Shown here: piece after piece, positions 29,861 through 37,010 of the stretch
Numbering within the stretch: position 1 is the first letter of the stretch
Layout: every line of letters begins with the position of its first letter
From: CAVUPF01 sp963743285
Lineage (GTDB): Bacteria > Actinomycetota > Thermoleophilia > Solirubrobacterales > 70-9
DNA: 64,000 nt
Direction of reading: 5' to 3'
Assembly (NCBI GenBank): GCA_963743285.1
Contig: CAVUPF010000001.1
Coordinates: 124,001 to 188,000 of the forward strand
The notes under the pieces: model-generated
What the model was told of the DNA's origin: nothing
Databases searched by the model: none
The model's input: the letters and a program-made list of their open reading frames with translations, nothing else
Made by a program: the position numbers and the translations under genes

Positions 29861-30031
29861 AGGAGACGAAAGGTTCTGTGCCACAGACGACTGGACCGTC
29901 GAGGTCGACCGCGGCATTCGTCGGGTCGTGGCCGGCTGCGCGCCGTCGGGCGCTTGGCTGAGCCACGCTCGTGCAGGCCCCCTGCTGACGGGTCGTCCGA
30001 CTAGTCGACATCAGGTGGCTATAACCTGCTC

Positions 30032-30898
30032 GTGACGGTGGCAGAGCGAGATCAAGAGATGCCATTGGACGACCCAGTCTCCTTTGACGCACCGCCCGTC
30101 GGCGAGGTAGTGCTGGGTCTGCAATTTGCCGGACCCGTTTCGGACGACGCCATCGCGCTTGCTGATTTTTGGCCCAAGATTCGTGAGGATTTTCCTGCAA
30201 TGCGCAGGCTCGCCGCCATGCAGCGGATCAACGAGAGATTCGGTCCGGCCGCTGGCGTTGGCCAGTTCGAGTTGAACTTTGGAGGCGAACCTCAGCGTTA
30301 TTGGTTCACGAGCGCCGACGGTCGATGGCTGGTTCAAGTGCAACCTGATCGCTTCGTCCTCAATTGGCGCAAGGTAGATGAAGGCGACATCTACCCTCGG
30401 TACAAATCTGTCCGAGCACGCTTCGAGAAGCTGTACCGAACCTTCACAGCGGCGGTGGGAGAGGAGCGGCTTGTCGCGAATCCACCGGAATGGTGCGCGA
30501 CGACCTACATCAACAACATCTTGGCGGGCGGACCGAACGACCCGAATGTTCGCCTACCGCTCAGTCGGATCATTCGCCTCGTGAGTTCGCCGAAATCTTC
30601 TGTTCTTCCGCCCGTTGAGGACACGGCGCTCCAGCAGAAATACCTATTGGACCCGCTCGCCGACGGCCAAGAGCCTCGGGGGCGCCTTTTTATCAACGTG
30701 AGCCCGGCTATTCGAGCCCAAGACCAGATGCCCGGCTATTCCCTTGAACTCAAGGTGCTTTCGCGGCCAGAAGCACATAGCCGTGCGGCAGTCATGCGAT
30801 GCTTCGATCAAGGTCGAGGCTTAATCGTCCGATCATTCAAAGACATCACCACCCCCGCGATGCACACGGCATGGGGATTGCAGGAGAACGACGAGTGA
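30032..30898 (+). CDS. TIGR04255-family protein (first gene of a three-gene operon)
   Basis: 288 residues, GTG start. The N-terminal FDAPPVGEVVLGLQFAGPVS with an aromatic W and IREDFP shortly after, the mid-region RYWFTSADGRWLVQVQPDRF and LNWRK, and the C-terminal GYSLELKVLSR match the TIGR04255 pattern as I know it. That family is sporadically distributed, often near mobile elements, and has no assigned function. It overlaps the next gene by GTGA. Confidence 0.75.
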   Translation: MTVAERDQEMPLDDPVSFDAPPVGEVVLGLQFAGPVSDDAIALADFWPKIREDFPAMRRLAAMQRINERFGPAAGVGQFELNFGGEPQRYWFTSADGRWLVQVQPDRFVLNWRKVDEGDIYPRYKSVRARFEKLYRTFTAAVGEERLVANPPEWCATTYINNILAGGPNDPNVRLPLSRIIRLVSSPKSSVLPPVEDTALQQKYLLDPLADGQEPRGRLFINVSPAIRAQDQMPGYSLELKVLSRPEAHSRAAVMRCFDQGRGLIVRSFKDITTPAMHTAWGLQENDE

Positions 30899-31521
30899 CG
30901 CCTCCATTTGTCGATATAGCCGAGATTGAGACTGACTCGACCACCCTGCGGCATTACATGGTTGGTTCTTTAGCTACGGGGTCGCAATTTCAACTCTCTC
31001 CGAGCCTCCAGGTCATGCCGGAACGCGTGATCGGGCTAGTTCAGGCACCCGCTTTTCGTCAATTGAATCCCTTGAGGGACGCCACTGGTTCCGTGGCCTT
31101 TCAAACGCTCTTCGAACCCGCAGAGCCGGTTCTGGGGGTGCGAACCGAAGCTGCTGAGACCGCGCCGAGGTTTGCCGAGTGGGTTGTTGACGTTCTCGAT
31201 CGCCTGATAGAACTCCACGAACTTCCTGTTGATTGGGACCACCACGGAGCCCCGCCGATTGATGAGAAGGACATTGGAGCGGCGCTGAATGTTCTTAACG
31301 AAGTCATGGCACCCGACACCCCGCCGCCCGCAATCGTTCCGATTAGCGGCGGCGGTTTGCAGATGGAGTGGCACCGCGCCAGTTTGGACGTGGAGATCGT
31401 AGTGGGGCTGGGCGACGACGACGGCCTCTATTTGCGTGAGGTCAACTCAGGTCGGGAGTGGGAAGGGCCAACTCTCGCCGGTTTCGCGGAGCATGTGCTC
31501 GCGCAACGTCTTACCGGGTAG
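30895..31521 (+). CDS. Hypothetical protein, second gene of the TIGR04255 operon
   Basis: 208 residues from GTG 30895, which overlaps the previous stop. The recognisable part is the C-terminal half: LPVDWDHHGAPPIDEKDIGA, then a Pro-rich PPPAIVPISGGGLQMEWHR and LDVEIVVGLGDDDGLYLREV. This 'WD..ga.pI....i..A ... P.i.P..dGg.q.EW....+ .lEi' layout recurs in small proteins next to phage or toxin-antitoxin-like genes; the function is not known to me. Confidence 0.65.
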   Translation: MTPPFVDIAEIETDSTTLRHYMVGSLATGSQFQLSPSLQVMPERVIGLVQAPAFRQLNPLRDATGSVAFQTLFEPAEPVLGVRTEAAETAPRFAEWVVDVLDRLIELHELPVDWDHHGAPPIDEKDIGAALNVLNEVMAPDTPPPAIVPISGGGLQMEWHRASLDVEIVVGLGDDDGLYLREVNSGREWEGPTLAGFAEHVLAQRLTG

Positions 31522-31538
31522 TCAAGCTATCCGGCCTC

Positions 31539-31967
31539 GTGGCTGTTGCGAACGATGCACCGGTTGCTCCGGAGACCGAGCTTTATCGGCGAGTTCCGCC
31601 GAGGTTGGGCATCGGTTTGGTGCGCGACGAGGAGCGCGACTGTGTTCGGCTATCGAGTGCCGTTTTCAAGACGAAGAGCCGGCGATTGTCGGTGGCCGTC
31701 GAGGACACCTTGCGCGATGAAGGTCGAGAACCGCTGGATACGCTCACCGCTTACCCGGAAGATTTTCTGGTGGCAATCACTGCTGACCTTGCCCTGAAAC
31801 AGGATCACGCGATTGAGCGGACTCCCACTGACGACGAGCCTGCTCATGCCGAGGTTGTCGGCAAAGTGACCGGAGGAAAGGCGGGGGAAATGTGTCGCGA
31901 GGCGAGGTGGGTCAAGGCGCCGGAGAATCTTTGCCCAGAGGAACTGGAAAAGACTCAAACTAGCTAG
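31539..31967 (+). CDS. Hypothetical protein, third gene of the TIGR04255 operon
   Basis: 142 residues from GTG 31539, 17 bp after the previous stop. ETELYRRVPPRLGIGL, VRLSSAVFKTKSRRLSVAVE and PAHAEVVGKVTGG are well-ordered motifs of a family I have seen only as uncharacterised (LYRRIPP...SSAAFK..ELSVD...PAHA.VVG). It probably binds or modifies something together with the two upstream proteins. It ends 216 bp before a broken polymerase fragment. Confidence 0.62.
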   Translation: MAVANDAPVAPETELYRRVPPRLGIGLVRDEERDCVRLSSAVFKTKSRRLSVAVEDTLRDEGREPLDTLTAYPEDFLVAITADLALKQDHAIERTPTDDEPAHAEVVGKVTGGKAGEMCREARWVKAPENLCPEELEKTQTS

Positions 31968-32182
31968 CCGTCGCTCGCTGGCTTTGTGAGCCGAGCCGCC
32001 TTGGCGACCTTGACCGCCGAAACGCCGAACACCGCTCCATCGAAGGCGAGGGTGCCCGTGCCCGCCTTGCCTATCTCAAGCCCGATTAGCGCATGGCGTT
32101 TCTGCTGCGCGCCGCCGGCTACTCCTGCGAGATCGCCGCGCATCGTGGCTGGACCTTCTACGACACGAACCCCGACTGATGC

Positions 32183-32593
32183 TCACCTTCCGCGCCGCCC
32201 GAAGCTATGCCCGGCCGGAGCGACCGCCCGCAGCTCGACCACAGCGCGCTTGCGGGCCTGGCGCGTCGGCTCGACTCTGCCCACCTTCGCCTCGGACCGC
32301 TCGCCCCATTCCAGCGCGTCGAGGTCGGCGACCAGGACGTTGATCGCGCCGTCCCGGCGCTCAAGCCGGCCACGTGCCCGGACCAACGGTGCAGCCCTGA
32401 CCAGGGCCCGGCGACGCTCATAGACCGCCGAAGGGACGATCAGGTTGACCGTTCCGCGCTCATCCTCGAGCAGCATGAAGGTGATCCCCTTCGCCGTCTC
32501 GGGGCGCTGGCGGGCGACCACCATGCCGGCGACCTCGACCGTGGCACCGTCTTCGATCCGTCGGAGATCGGTGCTCTTGGCGACACCCTTGGC
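32183..32593 (-). pseudogene. C-terminal fragment of error-prone DNA polymerase III alpha (DnaE2-like)
   Basis: The frame reads VEVAGMVVARQRPETAKGIT, FMLLEDERGTVNLIV, YERRRALVRAAPLVRARGRL and ends GHSFGRRGR, which is the OB-fold C-terminus of DnaE2. A full DnaE2 has over 1000 residues; only about 137 codons remain and an in-frame TAG lies directly upstream. The rest of the gene is absent, so this is a scar of an insertion or deletion at the edge of the mobile region. Confidence 0.72.
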
Positions 32594-32661
32594 CTAGCCC
32601 TTTCCGCAGCAGGGGGCGAATCCCCATCACCTGACTCTCACCCCGTTGTCCGACCGCCCAC

Positions 32662-32734
32662 CCCGCTGCGAGTCACCGCCCCCCGATGCTCGCACGCTCC
32701 GCGTGCAGGTCGGGGTAGCGGCTCCCGCAGCGGG
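32662..32734 (+). promoter_or_regulatory. Nested hairpin leader, copy 1
   Basis: Three nested stems: CCCGCTGCG (32662-32670) with CGCAGCGGG (32726-32734); CCCCGA (32681-32686) with TCGGGG (32710-32715); and GCACGC (32692-32697), loop TCC, GCGTGC (32701-32706). It lies just upstream of the AAGGAGGAGGA site of the gene at 32762. The inner and middle stems are shared with copy 2 while the outer stem differs in sequence but stays paired. Confidence 0.7.
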
Positions 32735-32761
32735 CGGGGCCACCGAGAAGGAGGAGGACAG

Positions 32762-33355
32762 ATGGACTTGCAATGCGAGAACCGCGGCGCTTCATTCGCG
32801 CCCGAGGGGGCGTTTTCCCCGGCGACCGGGTCCATGCCGCAACGCCGCGCGGCCCCTCCTCAGGAGCTGTTCGTGCTCGACCGCTGCAGGGCCGCGGCCG
32901 GTCTCGCCGACCCCGAAGGTGTGATCTCAGTGGTGAGCCCATACAGCGACGCCGACGAGCTGAACACCCTCGTCGACGACGCGCTCTTCGCCGGCGCTAT
33001 CCGGCGTGCCCGCGCGGAGGTCTGCCTCTCCGTCTACCCGATGTCGCTCGCCGATCCCGAGCCGGTCCTCGCCGTCAGTTCGAGCAATGGACCGACCTTG
33101 CTCGGCTTCTCGCTGAAGTTGCGACAGCGCGACGACGAGGACCCGGTCGACTTCACGGTCCGCGTCCTTACCGAGATCGTCGATCAGGCCAACGCGCTTG
33201 CGTGCACCTACCACGCCGACAGCGCCCGCCTCGACCGCATCGCCTCCCACATCAACCGCCCCGGGCCCTGGAACGGCGGCGACGTCTGCGAAGTCGTGGC
33301 GATCGAGCTGCGCGAGAGCGGCCGCGAGCTGCTCGATAACGCTGAAGAGCTCTGA
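32762..33355 (+). CDS. Hypothetical accessory protein
   Basis: 197 residues, ATG after AAGGAGGAGGACAG. It contains ELFVLDRCRAAAGLADPEGV, VVSPYSDADELNTLVDDALF and ends with DVCEVVAIELRESGRELLDN. No family recognised; likely a mobile-element protein. Its C-terminus is duplicated as a remnant at 33962-34087. Confidence 0.6.
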   Translation: MDLQCENRGASFAPEGAFSPATGSMPQRRAAPPQELFVLDRCRAAAGLADPEGVISVVSPYSDADELNTLVDDALFAGAIRRARAEVCLSVYPMSLADPEPVLAVSSSNGPTLLGFSLKLRQRDDEDPVDFTVRVLTEIVDQANALACTYHADSARLDRIASHINRPGPWNGGDVCEVVAIELRESGRELLDNAEEL

Positions 33356-33383
33356 CAAACCTCGGCTCACGCTGGGGCGAAGC

Positions 33384-33400
33384 AACGTCAGCTGGACGTT
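33384..33400. promoter_or_regulatory. Small inverted repeat before the RelE-type pair (candidate operator)
   Basis: AACGTC-AGCTG-GACGTT, a perfect 6-bp inverted repeat 44 bp before the antitoxin start. Autoregulation by the antitoxin or complex at such palindromes is usual for these modules. Confidence 0.4.
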
Positions 33401-33443
33401 CCCTCCTTGCCGCCTTCCGGCTCGCCTGAGACACTGAGAGGAG

Positions 33444-33665
33444 ATGAAGATGCTCGTGGTTGACATCACCAGCGTCGACGCCGCTCACTCGCGACTCGGC
33501 CGCTACAAGGTCACCGAGCGCCGCGACGACGGCTCGCTCGTGCTCGCCCCGGAGTCAGTCGACGAGGTCATCGCCGAGGCGGCCGAGCGGCCACTCAGCG
33601 GCGATGAGTTCCTCGACGCCCTCGACCGGCTCGACGCGGCGGCTTCACAGCAGCCCCAGCGATGA
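33444..33665 (+). CDS. Antitoxin of RelE-type toxin-antitoxin pair
   Basis: 73 residues, ATG after GAGAGGAG (a second ATG at 33450 is possible). MKMLVVDITSVDAAHSRLGR ... DEVIAEAAERPLSGDEFLDA; acidic and helical in the second half, as expected for a toxin-wrapping segment. It overlaps the toxin gene by ATGA. I cannot name its DNA-binding fold. Confidence 0.7.
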   Translation: MKMLVVDITSVDAAHSRLGRYKVTERRDDGSLVLAPESVDEVIAEAAERPLSGDEFLDALDRLDAAASQQPQR

Positions 33666-33961
33666 GCCCCACATACGAGCTGCCCGCGGGCTTCGCCCGC
33701 GAGTACGCGCGCCTGCCCCGCGAGCAGCGCCGTGCCTTCCGTGAGGCCGTCGCAAAGCTCATCGATGCGCTCAAGGACGATCGCGACCCGCCCCGCTCGC
33801 TGCGCATCAAACGCGTCCAGGGCAGCAAGGACATCTGGGAGCTCTCCTGTTCGGGCGACGGTCGCGCCACCTTTCGCTACGGCGCCGAGGTCAAGCCGGG
33901 CAAGACGCACGTGATCTGGCTGCGGGTCGGCGGCCACGAGATCCTCTCGCGACCCGAGTAG
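33662..33961 (+). CDS. RelE/ParE-superfamily toxin
   Basis: 99 residues: FAREYARLPREQRRAFREAV (substrate helix region), SLRIKRVQGSKDIWELSCSG, DGRATFRYGAEVKPGKTHVI and WLRVGGHEIL. The Lys/Arg-rich strands and the final GxHxI strand fit RelE-type ribosome-dependent mRNA interferases. Coupled to the upstream antitoxin by ATGA. The cassette sits between an intact gene (32762) and a remnant of its paralogue (33962). Confidence 0.8.
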   Translation: MSPTYELPAGFAREYARLPREQRRAFREAVAKLIDALKDDRDPPRSLRIKRVQGSKDIWELSCSGDGRATFRYGAEVKPGKTHVIWLRVGGHEILSRPE

Positions 33962-34087
33962 CGCAGCAAGAGCGACTGCGACCTCTGCGAGGTGGTGGCC
34001 AAGGACCTGCGCGTGAGCGGCCGCGAGCTGCTCCAGGGCTCCGACGACACTGAGCCGGCGTCGGCCCTCGCAGCCGGGGCGAACTGA
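33962..34087 (+). pseudogene. 3' remnant of a paralogue of the 32762 gene
   Basis: The frame reads SDCDLCEVVAKDLRVSGREL before ending 34087; the intact gene at 32762 ends DVCEVVAIELRESGRELL. Only about 40 codons remain and there is no start. The 5' part appears to have been replaced by the RelE-type cassette. Confidence 0.65.
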
Positions 34088-34131
34088 CCCCACCTCCGCC
34101 TCACACCTGCATACCGACCAACCGCGCCCCC

Positions 34132-34193
34132 GCGGGAGCCGTCACCCCGATCCTCGCACGCTGCGCGTGCGCTTCGGGGACAACGGCTCCCGC
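34132..34193 (+). promoter_or_regulatory. Nested hairpin leader, copy 2
   Basis: GCGGGAGCCGT (34132-34142) pairs with ACGGCTCCCGC (34183-34193); CCCCGA (34145-34150) with TCGGGG (34174-34179); CGCACGC (34155-34161), loop TGC, GCGTGCG (34165-34171). The text following it, GGCCACCGAGAAGGAGGA, is identical to that after copy 1. It precedes the gene starting at 34222. Confidence 0.75.
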
Positions 34194-34221
34194 CGGAGGG
34201 GCCACCGAGAAGGAGGACGCG

Positions 34222-34743
34222 ATGAGCAAGTCAACCGTGCAGCCCGACGACACCGAGCCCGACTTTAGCCGCGCGCTACAGGTCCTTGTCGAGGAGAAGA
34301 CGGCGGCGATCACCGAGCGTGCGATCCGCGGTTCCGAGCAGCTCGACGCCGAGGACTCGCTGACCTACCACGTCCGGCTTGTCCTCGACAACGACGAGAC
34401 GCTCTACAACACGCGCCGCGAGATTATCCGCGAGCATTTGGCGGCGCGCGAGCGGTGCCCAATGTGCGGGGGCGTGGGGACCCGCACAAATCGTGGTGAG
34501 GGCCCGAACGCCCGCATCGCCTGCGAGCGCTGCGGGCAGTCGGGCAAGGTCAGCCGTTCCCCGCACCAGCTCGGCGAGCGGCTCAAGGGGCTCTGCGAAG
34601 AGCTGATCGGCCTGGAATGGGAAGGCGACGCCGGATCTGGCCTCGCCCGCGAGGTGCTCTCGACCGCCCTCGCCTGGGTCGATTGGGCCGGGTTGGCTGC
34701 GTCCTACATCGAGGACATGAGAGCCGAACTCGAGGCGCTCTGA
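34222..34743 (+). CDS. Hypothetical protein with a CxxC...CxxC zinc motif
   Basis: 173 residues, ATG after GAAGGAGGACGCG. Two Cys pairs, CPMCGGVGTRTN and CERCGQSGKVSR, resemble a DnaJ-type zinc ribbon inserted between helical parts. N-terminal FSRALQVLVEEKTAAITERA is helical. Overlaps the next gene by one base. No family name; probably a mobile-element protein. Confidence 0.65.
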   Translation: MSKSTVQPDDTEPDFSRALQVLVEEKTAAITERAIRGSEQLDAEDSLTYHVRLVLDNDETLYNTRREIIREHLAARERCPMCGGVGTRTNRGEGPNARIACERCGQSGKVSRSPHQLGERLKGLCEELIGLEWEGDAGSGLAREVLSTALAWVDWAGLAASYIEDMRAELEAL

Positions 34744-35054
34744 TGACCCTTCTCAAAGCTGAGGGCGAGCGGCCGCTGTTCACGGCCAGGTTTTACGGCC
34801 GCGGCAGCTCATCGCGCGTTTTCGAGATGGTCGATGTATTCAGCATCGACAGCGCGACGAGAGAGGCTGAAATCAGCGCCGCCACGCCAAACCGCAAGGC
34901 CGGGCGACGAATCGTGCCGGTGGAGAGCCTTTCGAGCTTCCAGGTGTTGACGGAGGCCCCGCCCGAGGTCATCTGCCCGGAGCGCGGCTCCAACGATGTG
35001 ACAGAGGTCGAGGAGGAGCACTACTGCGAGGCGTGCCAGCACTACTTCGCCTGA
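34743..35054 (+). CDS. Hypothetical protein with C-terminal partial zinc ribbon
   Basis: 103 residues beginning MTLLKAEGERPLFTARFYG and ending YCEACQHYFA. The N-terminal half looks like a beta-rich domain. The first half of the expected zinc knuckle reads CPERGS, lacking the second Cys of CPxCGS, while the second half (CEAC) is intact, so metal binding may be lost. Translationally coupled to the preceding gene; followed by a strong terminator. Confidence 0.6.
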   Translation: MTLLKAEGERPLFTARFYGRGSSSRVFEMVDVFSIDSATREAEISAATPNRKAGRRIVPVESLSSFQVLTEAPPEVICPERGSNDVTEVEEEHYCEACQHYFA

Positions 35055-35060
35055 GCGCTC

Positions 35061-35093
35061 CGACCAGGCGCCGCTCACCACGGCGCCTGGTCG
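35061..35093 (+). terminator. Terminator hairpin
   Basis: CGACCAGGCGCCG (35061-35073) and CGGCGCCTGGTCG (35081-35093) form a perfect 13-bp stem with a 7-nt loop, just after the stop at 35054. Confidence 0.8.
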
Positions 35094-35139
35094 AGTCGCA
35101 GGGCTCGCGCAAGAGTTCCCAACCGAAAGGGATTCACAG

Positions 35140-35733
35140 ATGGGCTATCACACCGATTTTGACGGTGCGCTGGAGATCAAGCCGCCGTTGACCGCTGAGC
35201 AGGTCGCCACCCTGGAGAAATGGTCCAATGGCGACGACACCCCCGAGGATTCGCCGGGCGGTTATTGCCCTTGGGTCGGAAGTGACGGCGGCTGCTTCAT
35301 CCAGTGGGATGAGCAGGAAAAGCCCTATGACGCCGAGGACTGGATGGTTTATGTCTGCGAGCACCTCCTCGCCGATAAGCAGCTCGCCAACGGCTTGATA
35401 GACGCTTGCGGCGAGGACCCAGACGACCGTTGGCAGCTCCGCGTCGAAGACAGCAAGGTCGAAGTCATTCCTGGCCATGTGGTCTTTGAGAAGCCAGGCA
35501 TCTACACGGTGGCGCTCATCCACACATACGAACTCGGAGCCGATGTTCAGAAGGTCAAGGCCCGCAACGGACAGCACGCCGCCGCTGTGGCGCTTGCCGC
35601 TGTCGTCTACGCCGATGAGCCTGAAGAGGTCGTCAACGATGACGGCAACGCCGAGGAAGCGGCCGGCTGGATCGTCGTCGCCGTCTTCGAGGGCGATTGC
35701 GTCGAAGCCCCGCACCCGGCGCTGGTCCTATGA
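35140..35733 (+). CDS. Hypothetical accessory protein (MGYHTDF... family)
   Basis: 197 residues, starting MGYHTDFDGALEIKPPLTAE and continuing WSNGDDTPEDSPGGYCPWVG and WMVYVCEHLLADKQLANGLI. The MGYHTDF.G.. opening is familiar from phage and plasmid proteins of unknown function. The C-terminal half (HTYELGADVQKVKARNGQHA ... EEAAGWIVVAVFEG) may be a second domain. A weak GAAAGGGA site precedes it. Confidence 0.6.
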   Translation: MGYHTDFDGALEIKPPLTAEQVATLEKWSNGDDTPEDSPGGYCPWVGSDGGCFIQWDEQEKPYDAEDWMVYVCEHLLADKQLANGLIDACGEDPDDRWQLRVEDSKVEVIPGHVVFEKPGIYTVALIHTYELGADVQKVKARNGQHAAAVALAAVVYADEPEEVVNDDGNAEEAAGWIVVAVFEGDCVEAPHPALVL

Positions 35734-35873
35734 GCCGGTGCGGACACGCTTACGGGGCCGACCCAGGGTGTTGAGCTTCCATGCCCAGAAACCAACCGTA
35801 ATCCACGCTGTGAACCTTCCTTCCCCAACCAAGGGGAGGCGGTCCTGCAGCGCGCCGCGATGATCCTCCTGCT

Positions 35874-36074
35874 TCAGTGCTCTTCGCTCGAGCGCCGCAC
35901 CGCTGCCGCGACATCGGGCATCGGCTCTCCGGTCAGCGTCTCCCCCCAGCCCTCGGGCAGCGGCACCATCTTGGACTCCGCCTCTGCCTCCTCAACCACC
36001 ACGATCCGCGCTTTTGGGACTTGCGGATCGGGCAGTGCGTCCACCTCACGGTGCAGCTGCTCGCGGGTCGCCAC
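35874..36074 (-). CDS. Small antitoxin-like protein
   Basis: 66 residues, GTG start: ATREQLHREVDALPDPQVPK, ARIVVVEEAEAES. A short N-terminal helix followed by an acidic tail is typical of toxin-antitoxin antitoxins, but no toxin is adjacent. It lies 10 bp downstream of the orphan antitoxin at 36085 on the same strand. Confidence 0.45.
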   Translation of the reverse strand: MATREQLHREVDALPDPQVPKARIVVVEEAEAESKMVPLPEGWGETLTGEPMPDVAAAVRRSSEEH

Positions 36075-36084
36075 CGACCCGACT

Positions 36085-36420
36085 TTAGCGCCGAGCCCCG
36101 CCCCTCGCCCTTACCACCGGAGCGCCCGTTATGACCTGCGCCGAACCGCGTCTGGGTCGCACCGCTGCTTTCGGTCCTACCAGGGTCCGTGCCCGGCCGC
36201 CCGTTTCTTCGTCTAGGCGCCCCAGCACGGCGCGCCGCGAGGACTTGTGGACCTCCTCGAGGTCGGCCCAGCCATCGGGCTCGAACTGCGGCGTGCGCTC
36301 ATACGACTCGACGACCTGCCTGTCGATCTCGCGCTCGCGTAGCAGTCGCGCGTACTCGGCCTTCAGCGAAGGCTCGGAGAACTGGTCCACCAGCCGATCG
36401 AATTTTTCACGAGTCGTCAT
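36085..36420 (-). CDS. Orphan antitoxin paralogous to the 11711 antitoxin, with a toxin stub
   Basis: From MTTREKFDRLVDQF it is nearly identical to the MazF partner at 11711-11956 through VLGRLDEE. Then, instead of stopping, it reads on, and 20 residues later contains VRPRRGS, matching the first residues of the MazF toxin (MRPRRGE). The remaining toxin is gone. This is best explained as a deletion that removed the toxin and fused its first codons to the antitoxin frame. Confidence 0.7.
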   Translation of the reverse strand: MTTREKFDRLVDQFSEPSLKAEYARLLREREIDRQVVESYERTPQFEPDGWADLEEVHKSSRRAVLGRLDEETGGRARTLVGPKAAVRPRRGSAQVITGAPVVRARGGARR

Positions 36421-36638
36421 CAACCCCACGGTAGCGCCGACCCCTGCTGCCAAACCAACTCCCGCTCACCCCACATCCCCTGCCCCACCGACGGGAGCCC
36501 CCGCATGACCCGTCCCGCGGTCACTTCGAGTTGCGAACGGCTTGCGCTAAGCGTGCGGTGCCGGATCGACGACGCGCAGCTTCACTGCGCACTGCGGCGC
36601 TCGAGTTCGTCCCGGCTCTCGCGCACCACCGACGTCTC

Positions 36639-36866
36639 CTACGCCGGGCGGCGGGCGACCGGCTCGGTTGCCGTCTCCGCCCCGCTGCGGCCGTCGCTGG
36701 AACGCCCCAGCCCGACCCGGGGGCGATGCCCCGCCCGGATCGCGACGGCCTTCTCCTCGACCGCCTCTGCGAGCACGGCGCTGAGACTGGCCCCTCGCCT
36801 ACGCGCCTCGCCTTCGAGCGTCGCGAGCGCCTCGACGTCGGCGCTGAGCGTGGTTCGACGATCCAT
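36639..36866 (-). CDS. VapB-like orphan antitoxin
   Basis: 75 residues: MDRRTTLSADVEALATLEGE, ARRRGASLSAVLAEAVEEKA, HRPRVGLGRSSDG. The N-terminal ribbon-helix-helix pattern and C-terminal RPRVGLG...S segment fit VapB-type antitoxins. No PIN-domain toxin follows it on the - strand, so it is an orphan or a remnant. Confidence 0.5.
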   Translation of the reverse strand: MDRRTTLSADVEALATLEGEARRRGASLSAVLAEAVEEKAVAIRAGHRPRVGLGRSSDGRSGAETATEPVARRPA

Positions 36867-36971
36867 GGTTCACGATGCTACCCCCGAGCAGGCCCTCTTA
36901 CCCGCCAGGGAGGGCATGCGGAGGAGGCGGACGAGCGCGGCAGATCTTGCCCGCCGCGGCCGGCCCGCCGA

Positions 36972-37009
36972 CGGCCGCAGGATCGCACGCTTCGCGTGCG
37001 GGGCGGCCG
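36972..37009 (+). promoter_or_regulatory. Nested hairpin leader, copy 3, abutting a start codon
   Basis: CGGCCGC (36972-36978) with GCGGCCG (37003-37009), enclosing CGCACGC (36984-36990), loop TTC, GCGTGCG (36994-37000). The same inner stem is in copies 1 and 2; the middle CCCCGA stem is missing. The hairpin ends one base before ATG 37011 and would bury the ribosome binding region, so it may control translation of the sigma factor. Confidence 0.65.
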
Positions 37010-37010
37010 C

